A DNA stretch of 64,000 nucleotides, from assembly GCF_002305895.1 (NCBI RefSeq), contig NZ_CP022203.1, positions 6,668,001 to 6,732,000 of the forward strand, in the 5' to 3' direction. A program made the translations under genes and the position numbers. This document shows positions 1-8,914 of this stretch, piece by piece (position 1 is the stretch's first letter; every line of letters starts with the position of its first letter). This DNA comes from Corallococcus macrosporus DSM 14697. Lineage in GTDB: Bacteria > Myxococcota > Myxococcia > Myxococcales > Myxococcaceae. The notes under the pieces were generated by a model. That model searched no databases, was not told the DNA's origin, and worked only from the letters and a program-made list of their open reading frames with translations.

Positions 1-756
1 CTGGTGCGCGAGGGCCTCTGCTCGGAGGCCGACGTGCTCCGCGGGCTCTCCGAGCAGCTCGGCGTGGACGCGGTGGACCTGGAGCGCAGCCCGCCGGACG
101 CCACGCTGCTGGGCCACATCCCCGCCCGCATCGCCCGGCAGTACCGGGTGGTGCCCCTGCGCCGCGAGAAGGTGCTGCTGGACCAGGGTGAGCGGGAGGT
201 GCTCCACATCGCGCTGCCCGCCCCTGTCTCGCTCGAGGCCGTGGACGCCGTCCGCGCCGTGTCCGGCATGCCCCGCGTCGAGGCCCACATCGCCGCCGAC
301 GCGGCGCTGAATGGCGCGCTGGCCCGCCTCTATGGCATCGAAGCGCCGGCCGAGCCCCCCACGCCGGCCGCGCCCGCGCCCGGAGGTCCCCTGCTCCTCT
401 ACGGCTGGCCTCCCGTCACCGCCGTGCTCATCACCCGGCTGCTCCGGCGCCATGGCTTCCAGGCCCGCATCGCCTCGCCCCTGGACGTGCTGCACACCGG
501 GCCGGAGGACGTGGTGCTCGCCCCCCTCCAGTCCATGGAGGGACTGCTGGCCGGAGAGGTCCACATCGAGGGTGCCCTCATCGTCCATGGCAGCTCGGAT
601 GACGAAGGCTTCGAGCGGGCCCGGCTGCTCGGCGCGCGCGGCTTCCTGGCCAGCCCCCGCGATGAAGAGCTCCTGCTGCGCGCGGTCCGCCGGCTGAGGC
701 CGCACCCACTCGCTGGCAGTCCAGGCCCCCCGGACCCGGCGTCTCATTCGCACTGA
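1..756 (+). CDS. MshEN (GspE N-terminal) domain protein, 5' end missing
   Basis: The frame is open from the first base, so the gene begins upstream and only its last 251 codons are present. The first ~115 residues match the MshEN/GspE N-terminal domain: a run of short helices, the core PPDATLLGHIPARIARQYRVV, then a repeat of alpha/beta units ending in ALARLYG. This domain occurs at the N terminus of type II secretion and type IV pilus ATPases and in stand-alone cyclic-di-GMP-binding proteins. There is no Walker ATPase downstream. Instead, a proline linker leads to ~110 residues (from LLLYGWPPVTAVLITRLLRRHGF) that look like a degenerate receiver-type alpha/beta domain. It is therefore probably a regulatory MshEN protein rather than a secretion ATPase. 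The domain call is fairly firm; the role is inference. Confidence 0.7.
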   Translation: MVREGLCSEADVLRGLSEQLGVDAVDLERSPPDATLLGHIPARIARQYRVVPLRREKVLLDQGEREVLHIALPAPVSLEAVDAVRAVSGMPRVEAHIAADAALNGALARLYGIEAPAEPPTPAAPAPGGPLLLYGWPPVTAVLITRLLRRHGFQARIASPLDVLHTGPEDVVLAPLQSMEGLLAGEVHIEGALIVHGSSDDEGFERARLLGARGFLASPRDEELLLRAVRRLRPHPLAGSPGPPDPASHSH

Positions 757-898
757 GACACATGACGGGGCCCACGAGCTACATCCACGCCCGAGGTGGG
801 TGAAAGACTCACCTGGCCCGAGAAAAATCCGAGCCCCGATTCTCAAAAAGTGAAGGGGCCAAGCAACTGCGGCCGCGGATCACGGAAAATGGGAGCAG

Positions 899-1879
899 AT
901 GGCGTCCTTCCGGGCGCCCCAGATTCCCGCCGGAGCTCCCATGTCCCCCCGCATTGGCAACCGTCCGCAGCCGCCGCCTCCGCCGCCGCCCCCGCCGCCG
1001 GCTCGCGACAACCGGGCCCCCAGTCAGGGTGGACGCAATGGCCCCCGCGTCGACACCCAGGCGTCCGGTTCCGTGGAGCAGCCCCGGCAGGGCGCGCTGA
1101 GCGGCCAGTCCAGCTTCACGGCCGGCGGCGCCCGCGCCGATGTGAGCGGCACCGGCCCCGGCGGCATCGACACGCGCGCCCACGTCCAGGGCCCCACCTT
1201 CTCCGCCGACGCGCAGGTGGACGCGGACATCGGCCTGTCGGGCATCGACGTGAGCGTCGACATCGACATCGAGGCCAACCTCATCGAGGCGGGCGCCGGG
1301 GCGTCCAAGACGGTGGAGTTCGAGATCGCCGGCGAGGAGTACTCCGTCGAGCTGGACCTGGAGGCGCTGGGCAAGATTGGCGCCGAGGGCAGCATCGAGC
1401 TGGACCTGCACGTGGGCACCGACGGCAACGTGTCCATCAACGCCGCGGCCTCCGGCTTCGCGGGCGCGCAGGCGAGCCTGACGGGCTCCATCGAGCTGAA
1501 GCACGAGGACAACACGCTCGCGTCCGGCAGCATCACCGCCAGCGCCAGCGCGGGTGTCAGCGGCGACGCGCACGCGAACATCGGCATCGAGAACGGCAAC
1601 CTGGAGTTCGACGTCGGCGTGGAGGCCACCGCGGGCCTGGGCCTGGGCGTGGAGATTGAAGGCTCCGTCAACCCCGGCAACGTGCTGAGGGCCGTGGGTG
1701 AGACGGCCGCCGCCGCCGGTGGCGAGGTGCTGGAGAACGTGGTGGACGGCGCCATCAACGCGGGCGGCGCCGTGGCCGACGCGGCGGGCGAGGTGTTCAC
1801 CAACGCGGCGGACGCCGTGACGGACTTCGTCGGCGATGTGGGCGGCGGCATCAAGAACGCCTGGGAGTCGGTGTTCTAG
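899..1879 (+). CDS. Low-complexity Gly/Ala/acidic protein with polyproline tract, unknown function
   Basis: No family is recognised. The 326-residue product opens with a run of ten prolines (about residues 24-33), then a long region rich in Gly, Ala, Asp and Val in which alternating hydrophobic and polar residues recur (for example DVSVDIDIEANL and ELDLHVGTDGNVSIN), suggesting stacked beta-strands. The last ~75 residues are Ala/Gly/Val-rich helical segments (GGEVLENVVDGAINAGG, DAVTDFVGDVGGGIKNAW). There is no signal peptide or cysteine. The ATG at 899 has GGGAG only 2 bases away; an in-frame ATG at 941 has GGAG at a better spacing and would give 312 residues, still including the proline run. 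It ends 18 bp before the TPR gene, so the two are probably cotranscribed. Confidence 0.75.
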   Translation: MASFRAPQIPAGAPMSPRIGNRPQPPPPPPPPPPARDNRAPSQGGRNGPRVDTQASGSVEQPRQGALSGQSSFTAGGARADVSGTGPGGIDTRAHVQGPTFSADAQVDADIGLSGIDVSVDIDIEANLIEAGAGASKTVEFEIAGEEYSVELDLEALGKIGAEGSIELDLHVGTDGNVSINAAASGFAGAQASLTGSIELKHEDNTLASGSITASASAGVSGDAHANIGIENGNLEFDVGVEATAGLGLGVEIEGSVNPGNVLRAVGETAAAAGGEVLENVVDGAINAGGAVADAAGEVFTNAADAVTDFVGDVGGGIKNAWESVF

Positions 1880-1897
1880 CGCGCTAGAATCCGAGCC

Positions 1898-3070
1898 ATG
1901 GCCGTCTCCAAGCTGGCATCCTCCGCCGCGCGTCTCATGAAGCAGGGTCTGCTGAAGGAGGCGGCCCGTGACTTCGAGCGCGCCCTTGAACAGGACCCGA
2001 AGGATGCCAGCGCGCTGCTGGGGCTGGCGCGGTTGCGGCTGGCCCAGCATGACGAGCCCGCGGCGCGCGAGGTGCTCCAGAAGCTGGTGGCGCTGCACCC
2101 CACCCACCCGGAGGCCCTGAGCCACCTGGCCCGGCTGGACGCGGAGCGCGGTGATGCGCGCCAGTTGGACCTGCTGGCGGCGCTCGCCGCGCAGCCCAAG
2201 GCGGGCTTCTTCGAGGTGGTCAATCACGGCCGGGCCTTGCTGGGGCATGAGCGGTACGCCGCCGCCATCCCGGAGCTGGAGCGCGCGCTGGCCCTGCAGC
2301 CCGGCAACGCCCAGACGCTGACGTACCTGGGCATGGCGCTCCAGGGCGACAAGCAGTTGGACCGGGCACTGCGGCGCTATCAGGAGGCCGCGGAGGCCAG
2401 CAAGACGGAGCACCTGCCGCTCCAGCTCGCCGCGCGCGTGCAGCTCCTGCAAGGGCACGTGGGCTCGGCCATCGTCACGCTCCGGCAGGCGATCCTGCGA
2501 AGCCCCCGGGAGACGGCCCTCTTCCGGGAGTTCGCCTCGCTGTGCTTGATGGCCGGCGCGCCCGAAGCGGCGATGCGCGCCGCCATCGAGCTGCGCCTCC
2601 AGCTCCCCGACAGCGCGGACGCCATCTACCTGCACGGCATCTCCGCCTTCGTGGCGGGCAAGGACGAGGACGCCGACCGCATCCTCCGCGAGGCGCTCGC
2701 CAAGGCCCCGGAGTCCGCGCCCGTGCGCGTGGCGCTGGCCAAGGTGCGCCGCAAGCTGGGTGACGACGCGGAGGCGCAGAAGCTGCTGGAGGCCGCCGTC
2801 GCCAGCGCCCCGTCCGAGGCCGGCGCCGCCAATGACCTGGCGGTGCTCCACCTGTCACGCCCCGGCGGTGCCGCCGCCGCGCGCGCCGTCCTCACCGAGG
2901 CGCTGAAGCATCACCCGGAGGACCCGGGCATCCACCTCAACCTGGCGCTGGCCCTGGCGGACAGCGACAAGGCCCAGGCGCTCACCCACGCGAAGCGCGC
3001 CCAGGCGAGCACCCACCGGGACCTCCGCGAGCAGGCCGACCGGCTCGTCGCGGCCCTGGGCCCCAAGTGA
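1898..3070 (+). CDS. Tetratricopeptide repeat protein
   Basis: The 390 residues are almost wholly helical TPR units. Clear repeats begin near residues 8 (AARLMKQGLLKEAARDFERAL), 38 (ASALLGLARLRLAQHDEPAA), 112 (YAAAIPELERALALQPGNA) and 145, with further units at 245-370 (EDADRILREALAKAPES, AEAQKLLEAAV). TPRs are protein-protein scaffolds; nothing shows the partner. There is no signal peptide or membrane helix, so it is expected in the cytoplasm. It follows the low-complexity gene at 899 by 18 bp and converges on the GDSL-type gene with only 19 bp between the stop codons. Confidence 0.88.
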   Translation: MAVSKLASSAARLMKQGLLKEAARDFERALEQDPKDASALLGLARLRLAQHDEPAAREVLQKLVALHPTHPEALSHLARLDAERGDARQLDLLAALAAQPKAGFFEVVNHGRALLGHERYAAAIPELERALALQPGNAQTLTYLGMALQGDKQLDRALRRYQEAAEASKTEHLPLQLAARVQLLQGHVGSAIVTLRQAILRSPRETALFREFASLCLMAGAPEAAMRAAIELRLQLPDSADAIYLHGISAFVAGKDEDADRILREALAKAPESAPVRVALAKVRRKLGDDAEAQKLLEAAVASAPSEAGAANDLAVLHLSRPGGAAAARAVLTEALKHHPEDPGIHLNLALALADSDKAQALTHAKRAQASTHRDLREQADRLVAALGPK

Positions 3071-3089
3071 CGCCTCCGGCGCCGCGCGG

Positions 3090-3974
3090 CTAGCCCTGCT
3101 GGAGCAGGCCCAGCACGCCCAGCACCTCGGGGTACACCTTGTTGGCGAAGTAGCGGCCTCCGGCGACGGTGAAGTGCACGCCGTCCTGCATGCGCAGCCG
3201 CATGGGCCTGCGGAAGCCGTCCACCCTGGCCTGCCGCAGCGCGCGCCCCTTCGCGTCGGTGAAGAACGGGTGCGTGTCCAGGTGCACCGCGTCCTCGCGC
3301 GAGGAGATGACCTCCCGCTGGACGGCGCGGATGATGCGCAGCTTCTGCTCGAAGCGCTTGAGCCCGGTGGTCGGCAGCTCCAGCCAGACAATCTTGCGGC
3401 CCGGCTTGGCGAGCACCGTCAGGAAGTCCTTCATGCGCTGGCGGTAGGCGGCCTCCCACTCCGCGTGCCCCCAGTGGATGGGCTTGCCCCCCTGGGTGTC
3501 CTGGAGCGACTGCCCGTCGTTGCCGCCGAGGATGACGACGACGACGTCCGGCTGGTGACGCTCCACCTCCTCGCGGCCCACGTTCATCCAGTCGAAGAAG
3601 TCCGGGCGGGCCAGGCCCGTGGAGGACTTGGCGCGGCGGGCAGACTGGATGCGCGGGTGCGCGTCCAACTGGGCCTGGAGGTACTCACCGAAGCCGGTGG
3701 CGATGAGGCTGTCTCCCAGCAGCAGCACCTTGTGCTTGCGGGCCACCTCGGGCGCGGGCGGATGCAGTGCGGGCGGATGAAGTGCCGGCGACCGCGGCGC
3801 GGGAAACAGCGCCTCGGGCAACAGCGGCACGGGCAACGGCGGCGCGGCGGCGGGCGCCACGACACCCGCGGGTGCCGAGGTGGAGGGCGACGGCGCCTGC
3901 ACGGAAGCAGCGGACGCGGGCGTCGCGGAGACAACAAGGAGGGTGACGAACAATCGCGTGAGGCAGTTCTGCAT
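3090..3974 (-). CDS. Exported SGNH/GDSL-type hydrolase (DUF459-like)
   Basis: An N-terminal signal peptide (LFVTLLVVSATPASA, residues 8-22) is followed by an Ala/Pro-rich linker to ~residue 78 and then an SGNH-hydrolase fold. Block I is LLLGDSLIATG (nucleophile Ser), block III is VVVILGGNDGQ, and block V is DGVHFTVAGG (Asp and His of the triad). This arrangement is typical of DUF459-type SGNH proteins related to polysaccharide O-acetyl esterases and transferases; the substrate here is not evident. The product is probably periplasmic, with the low-complexity linker acting as a tether. It is transcribed alone, converging on the TPR gene. A mild internal repeat (PALHPPALHPPA) lies in the linker. 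Confidence 0.82.
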   Translation of the reverse strand: MQNCLTRLFVTLLVVSATPASAASVQAPSPSTSAPAGVVAPAAAPPLPVPLLPEALFPAPRSPALHPPALHPPAPEVARKHKVLLLGDSLIATGFGEYLQAQLDAHPRIQSARRAKSSTGLARPDFFDWMNVGREEVERHQPDVVVVILGGNDGQSLQDTQGGKPIHWGHAEWEAAYRQRMKDFLTVLAKPGRKIVWLELPTTGLKRFEQKLRIIRAVQREVISSREDAVHLDTHPFFTDAKGRALRQARVDGFRRPMRLRMQDGVHFTVAGGRYFANKVYPEVLGVLGLLQQG

Positions 3975-4046
3975 TGGCGGGCGAAAGGTAGCGAGCCCCG
4001 CGCCGTCCGTACATCCCCCCTGTCGGGCGAAGGATGCCGGACCGCG

Positions 4047-4811
4047 TCAGGCGGCGCTGCTCGCCACGACGGAGGCACCCGCCCCCAGCGCCTCCAACCA
4101 GGGCTGTAGCAGCCGGGCGCAGGCGTCCGGGTGCGTGAAGTAGGGCACGTGTCCCGCGCCCCGCAGCCGGTGCAGGGGCGTCCCCGGCGGCAGTGACGCG
4201 GCCAGGCGCTCCACCGTGGCGGGTGGCACCAGCACGTCACGCGTGCCCTGGATGCAGACGCAGGACACGGGCAGCCGGCGCAGCTCGGGTGGGGGCGCCT
4301 CGCCCCGGATGGCCAGGGCGCGATGCCATGTGGAGTCACGCTCCAGCGGCGTGGTGGGGACGACCTCCGGCACGCGGGAGAAGGGCACCGGCGTCCAGGC
4401 CGCCAGGCCCGCCGCCACCGCGCCCGGCCGGGCCCACCGGGCGATGGGGCCCATCATCCCAATGGCGAGCCCGCGCACGCCGAGGTGCTCGGTGCGGGTG
4501 AAGGCGCCCAGGAAGGCCACGCCGCGCGCCGCGCCCGCCGCCGCCAGGTGCGCGGCCACCATGCCCCCGAAGGAGCTGGCCACCACCGCGTCCACCTCCC
4601 CCACGGCCCGCAGCACCTGCCGCGCGAGCACGCCCGCGCCACACGCGGCCGCCTCGCCTTCGGGGTACTCCACCAGGAGGGGCCGGGCCGCGGGCAGCAA
4701 CCGCTGGGCCAGCGCCAGGAAGCCGGAGCCGCGCGCGCCCAACCCGGGCAGCAGCAACACCCGGGGGCCGTGCCCCTGCCCCAGCTCCCTCCACTGCACC
4801 TCTCGACGCAT
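4047..4811 (-). CDS. Alpha/beta hydrolase
   Basis: This 254-residue product has the alpha/beta hydrolase layout: an early LLLPGLGARGSGF oxyanion loop, a nucleophile elbow in VVASSFGGMVAAH, an acid in CIQGTRDVLVPP and the histidine in GAGHVPYFTHP. The elbow reads S-x-F-G-G rather than the common G-x-S-x-G, a variant seen in several lactone/ester hydrolases. AAGGAG sits 6 bases before the ATG, which supports the start. There is no signal peptide, so it is cytoplasmic. It is a monocistronic-looking gene between the SGNH hydrolase and the amino acid transporter; substrate unknown. Confidence 0.85.
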   Translation of the reverse strand: MRREVQWRELGQGHGPRVLLLPGLGARGSGFLALAQRLLPAARPLLVEYPEGEAAACGAGVLARQVLRAVGEVDAVVASSFGGMVAAHLAAAGAARGVAFLGAFTRTEHLGVRGLAIGMMGPIARWARPGAVAAGLAAWTPVPFSRVPEVVPTTPLERDSTWHRALAIRGEAPPPELRRLPVSCVCIQGTRDVLVPPATVERLAASLPPGTPLHRLRGAGHVPYFTHPDACARLLQPWLEALGAGASVVASSAA

Positions 4812-4916
4812 GCCACTCCTTCGCGGACGCGGCGAGGAACACCGCCGGTGCGCCGGTTCTGCCCGGACCGCCCGTCAGCATGCCCGGCGGGCGGGCATTG
4901 GAACCAGCCCCGGCGC

Positions 4917-5677
<761 letters not shown>

Positions 5678-5681
<4 letters not shown>

Positions 5682-7210
5682 CCGCGCTCCAGCCTCGCTT
5701 CCAGGTGCCTCGCCAGCCGGGACAAGGGATAGCTCATCGCCAGGTACATCAATGCGCACAACGCGCCGGGTATCAGCCAGCTTCGGACATCCACCGCGGT
5801 AATCGTCATCCGCTTCGTCAGCTCCACCACGGAGATGACGGACACCAGGGAGCTGTCCTTGAGCAGCGCGATGAAGTCGTTGGTGACGCCGGGCAGGGCC
5901 ACGCGGAAGGCCTGGGGGATGATGACCCGCCGCAGCGCCAGCCGCAACGGCATGCCCAGCGCCATCGCCGCCTCGAGCTGTCCCCTGGGCACGGCCAGCA
6001 CGCCCGCCCGGTAGACCTCCGCCTCGTAGGCCGCGTAGTTCAGGCCCAGCCCGAGGATGGCCGCGCTGAGGGGGTCCAGCCGGAGCACGCCCGCCAGCCC
6101 GTAATAGAGGACGTAGAGTTGAAGCAGCACCGGCGTGCCGCGGAACAGCTCCACGTAGCCGGTGGCCAGCCGCCCCGCCCAGCCGGGCCCGTACAGCCGC
6201 GTCAGCGCCAGCCCCACGCCCAGGGGAATGGCCAGCGCCATGGCGCCCACCGACACCAGCAGCGTCACGCCCGCGGCCTGGAGGAACAGCACGAGCTGCC
6301 CCCAGCCCATGCGCGCCGCCCGCGCGGGCGCCAGCACCTCGCGCGTCTGCGCGTCCGTCCAGTCCACCATCCGCTGCTGCGCGGCGCTGTCGATGCCCCA
6401 GCGCTGGAAGATGGCGCGCAGCTCCCCCGAGCGGGCGATGCGCCCCAGCGCCGCGTCCAGCGCCTCGCGCAGGTCCTCCTCGCCGGGCCGCACCGCGATG
6501 GCGTAGTAGCCCTCCCCCACGTCGCCCACCACCCGGAGCCCCGGGCGCGGCTGGCCGTAGCGCTGCGCGATGAGGTCGTCCATCAACACCGCGCGCACCC
6601 GGCCCTGCTCCAGGTCGATGTAGGGCTCCTCCACGCCTTCGTAGGGCACCGCCTCCACGCCGCTGCGCTGGAGCAACTCCCACGCCAGGGAGTTGGCCAA
6701 CGTCCCCACCCGCTGGCCGCGCAGCGGCTCGAGCCCGGTGACGGCCGCGTCGTCCCGCCGGGCCAGGAGCCGCAGGTTGAAGACGTAGTAGGGCCGGGTG
6801 AAGAGGATGCGCCCGGCGCGCGCCGGCGTGACTTCGAGCCCGTTGAGCGCCACGTCGAACGAGCCGCGCTCCAGCGAAGGCACCAGGCTGGACCAGTCAT
6901 TCTGGACGAACCGGGCCCGGACGCCCAGCTCGCGCGCCAGCGCCTCCGCCAGCTCCACCTCGAAGCCGCGCATGCCCCCGGGAGCGTCCGGGTCCTCCAT
7001 GGCGTAGGGCTCCCCACCCTGGGCATCCGCGCCCCAGCGCAGCTCGCCCGTGCGGCGCACCCGCGCCAGCCCGGTGTCCTGCTCCGCGCCACACGCGGTC
7101 AGCAGCCCCAGCGCCAGGAGCGCCAGGACGGGGGGAAGGAGGAATGAAGGCCTTCGTGCCACCAGGGACAGGGACGCGCTCCTTCCAGCATGCGGGCGGG
7201 CTACCGCCAT
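5678..7210 (-). CDS. Fused amino acid-binding lipoprotein and ABC permease
   Basis: One polypeptide of ~510 residues carries two transporter parts. A lipoprotein signal with lipobox LLTAC (Cys ~40) precedes a family 3 solute-binding domain (~45-280; GFEVELAEALAREL, GSFDVALNGLEVTP, DDLIAQRY). After ~300 comes a HisM/GlnP-type permease with about five helices and the EAA loop (EAAMALGMPLRLALRRVIIPQAFR). Binding protein-permease fusions (GlnPH type) are known, mainly in Firmicutes; with the adjacent ATPase they make a complete importer from two genes. The start is uncertain: ATG 7210 gives a usable lipoprotein signal, while a further start at 7390 adds a non-conserved leader. The gene diverges from the response regulator at 7501. 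Confidence 0.88.
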
Positions 7211-7500
7211 ACGCCAGGAACCGCCCCACCGCCAGTCGCGCCTGACAGCGGCGCCCCGCGCGGGAAGGACGATGAACACGAGCGGCAATCCGCCCGCTCC
7301 AGGCCCTGGAGAGTCCGATGGCGTGGCGCGCGGAGCCGCCGGTGCGTTGCTGACGCTTAAATGAACCCTGGGCGCAATGCGGCGCGGCAATCACACCCAC
7401 CCGGACGCAGGTGCGCACCTGACCCGGCATTCATTTTCCAGACTGCGGGATTTTCCTCAGGCGCCCGGTCTAGAGTGCGCGCCCGAGGAGCGACGTCGTC

Positions 7501-8196
7501 ATGGATGCGTTCAAGGTTCTGGTGGTCGACGATGAGCAGCCCATCGCACGCGCGCTGCAGCGTTTGTTGAAGCGAGAGGGATTCGAGGTCCAGATTGCCT
7601 TCAGCGGCAACGAGGCGCTCGAGCGGCTGGAGGCGTTCAGCCCGGACATCGTCCTGACGGATTTCCGGATGCCAGGAATGACGGGCAGCGAGCTGCTCCA
7701 GCGCATCAAACGCAGCCATCCGCTGGCGCTGCGCCTCATCATCTCTGGCTATGCGGACTTCAAGTCCGTGGTGGCCTCGGTGAACGAGGGCGAAATCTGC
7801 CGCTTCATCAGCAAGCCCTGGGACGACGCGGAGCTGGTGACGTACCTCAAGGGGCTGCTGCGGCACCGCGAGTCGATGGCGTGCCTCTACGCCCCCTTCC
7901 GCGGCGCGCCCGACGGGGTGAACGCGGAGGTGGGCCTGTCCGCCGCGGCCATGGTGCTCAAGGTGCAGGTGGCCGACCCGTCCTTCCCGGCCGACCAGGC
8001 CGTCTCGCTCATCGAGCGCTTCGCGGGCGTGCTGGCCGATGACCGCCTCAAGTTGGTGGGCGGCCTGCTCGAACGCTACGGCGGGCGCCTGTCCTTCATG
8101 GCGGACGTCGGCGGGCCGCAGCGGCTCCGGCTGGAGGTGCCGGTGCCCACCCTGGAGTCCGTCAACGCCCTGCGCCCCGGCGCCAGCGACGCCTGA
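7501..8196 (+). CDS. Response regulator, receiver domain plus uncharacterised C-terminal domain
   Basis: Residues 1-122 form a receiver domain: acidic pair D10-D11, phospho-acceptor D54 (DIVLTDFRMPGM), and conserved lysine K105 in RFISKPWDD. The ISGYADFKSVVASVNEGE stretch is typical of receivers in RpfG/hydrogenase-type regulators. The remaining ~105 residues have no helix-turn-helix, GGDEF, EAL or HD-GYP signature; they look like a small alpha/beta domain (AAAMVLKVQVADPSFPADQAV, LLERYGGRLSFMADV). It is thus probably a protein-interaction output rather than a transcription factor. No kinase gene is adjacent. A 290-bp gap separates it from the divergent transporter. Confidence 0.9.
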   Translation: MDAFKVLVVDDEQPIARALQRLLKREGFEVQIAFSGNEALERLEAFSPDIVLTDFRMPGMTGSELLQRIKRSHPLALRLIISGYADFKSVVASVNEGEICRFISKPWDDAELVTYLKGLLRHRESMACLYAPFRGAPDGVNAEVGLSAAAMVLKVQVADPSFPADQAVSLIERFAGVLADDRLKLVGGLLERYGGRLSFMADVGGPQRLRLEVPVPTLESVNALRPGASDA

Positions 8197-8320
8197 GCGT
8201 CGGGCACAGCCCCGCCCACACGCCCTCACCTCCGCCAGGGGTGACGCGTCGCGGCGACAGAATTCACCGAAGGGAAATAACCGGGTCCGTTCTCACCGGT
8301 GCTCAGGGGGAAGCCCACCG

Positions 8321-8914
8321 GTGGAACGACACGAGACAAGGACAACAGACGGCTCCGCCACGCCGGGTGACGGTCACCGCCGTCAGTTCGAGGCGTTCGC
8401 GCGCGCGCGGCGCCCGGCATTGCTCCGCATCGCCCGGCGCTTGTGTTCGGGTGGGGGCATCGACCCGGAGGACCTGGTCCAGGAGACGCTGGAGCGCGCC
8501 TACCGCCACTTCGACAAGCTGATGGCGGAGAACGCGGGCGCGGTGAGCGTCTGGCTGAGCACCACGATGAGCAACCGCTTCCTGGACCACTGCCGGCGGC
8601 GGCGCACCGAGGTGATGGGCGCGCCCATGCTGCGGCTGGTGCAGGACCTGGACGCGGAGGGCGAGGCGGCCCCCCAGGAGCAGTGGGAGCGCGTGTCCCG
8701 CGACGAATTCCAGAAGGCCATCGACCAGTTGCGGCCCCCGCACCTGCGCGACGCCTACCGCCTCCACGTGGCGGGGCTGCGGTACCGGGCCATTGCCCAG
8801 CAGCTCCGTTCGACAGAGGGGACGGTGGGCCGGTGGCTCACGGAGGCCCGGCAGGCGCTGCGCGTGCTGCTGGGAGGCAGTGACGCCTCGCACGAAGGCA
8901 TGGCCGAATCATGA
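8321..8914 (+). CDS. ECF-type RNA polymerase sigma factor
   Basis: The 197-residue product has sigma region 2 (PALLRIARRLC, then DPEDLVQETLERAYRHFDKL, then SVWLSTTMSNRFLDHCRRRR) and region 4 (RDAYRLHVAGLRYRAIAQQL followed by the recognition helix TEGTVGRWLTEARQALR) with no region 1 or 3, as in extracytoplasmic-function sigma factors. The GTG at 8321 is preceded by GGGGGAA about 8 bases upstream; the frame stays open further upstream but lacks family similarity there. The stop overlaps the start of the anti-sigma/CHAT gene (ATGA at 8911-8914), so the two are translationally coupled. That arrangement normally means the second product restrains the first. Confidence 0.9.
   Translation: MERHETRTTDGSATPGDGHRRQFEAFARARRPALLRIARRLCSGGGIDPEDLVQETLERAYRHFDKLMAENAGAVSVWLSTTMSNRFLDHCRRRRTEVMGAPMLRLVQDLDAEGEAAPQEQWERVSRDEFQKAIDQLRPPHLRDAYRLHVAGLRYRAIAQQLRSTEGTVGRWLTEARQALRVLLGGSDASHEGMAES

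Noticed and set aside
809-2851. A 680-codon open frame on the minus strand across the low-complexity and TPR genes
   Set aside because: At ~70 % GC, antisense frames stay open by codon bias. This one crosses two convincing forward genes and its own product is Arg/Gly/His-rich with no domain or SD.
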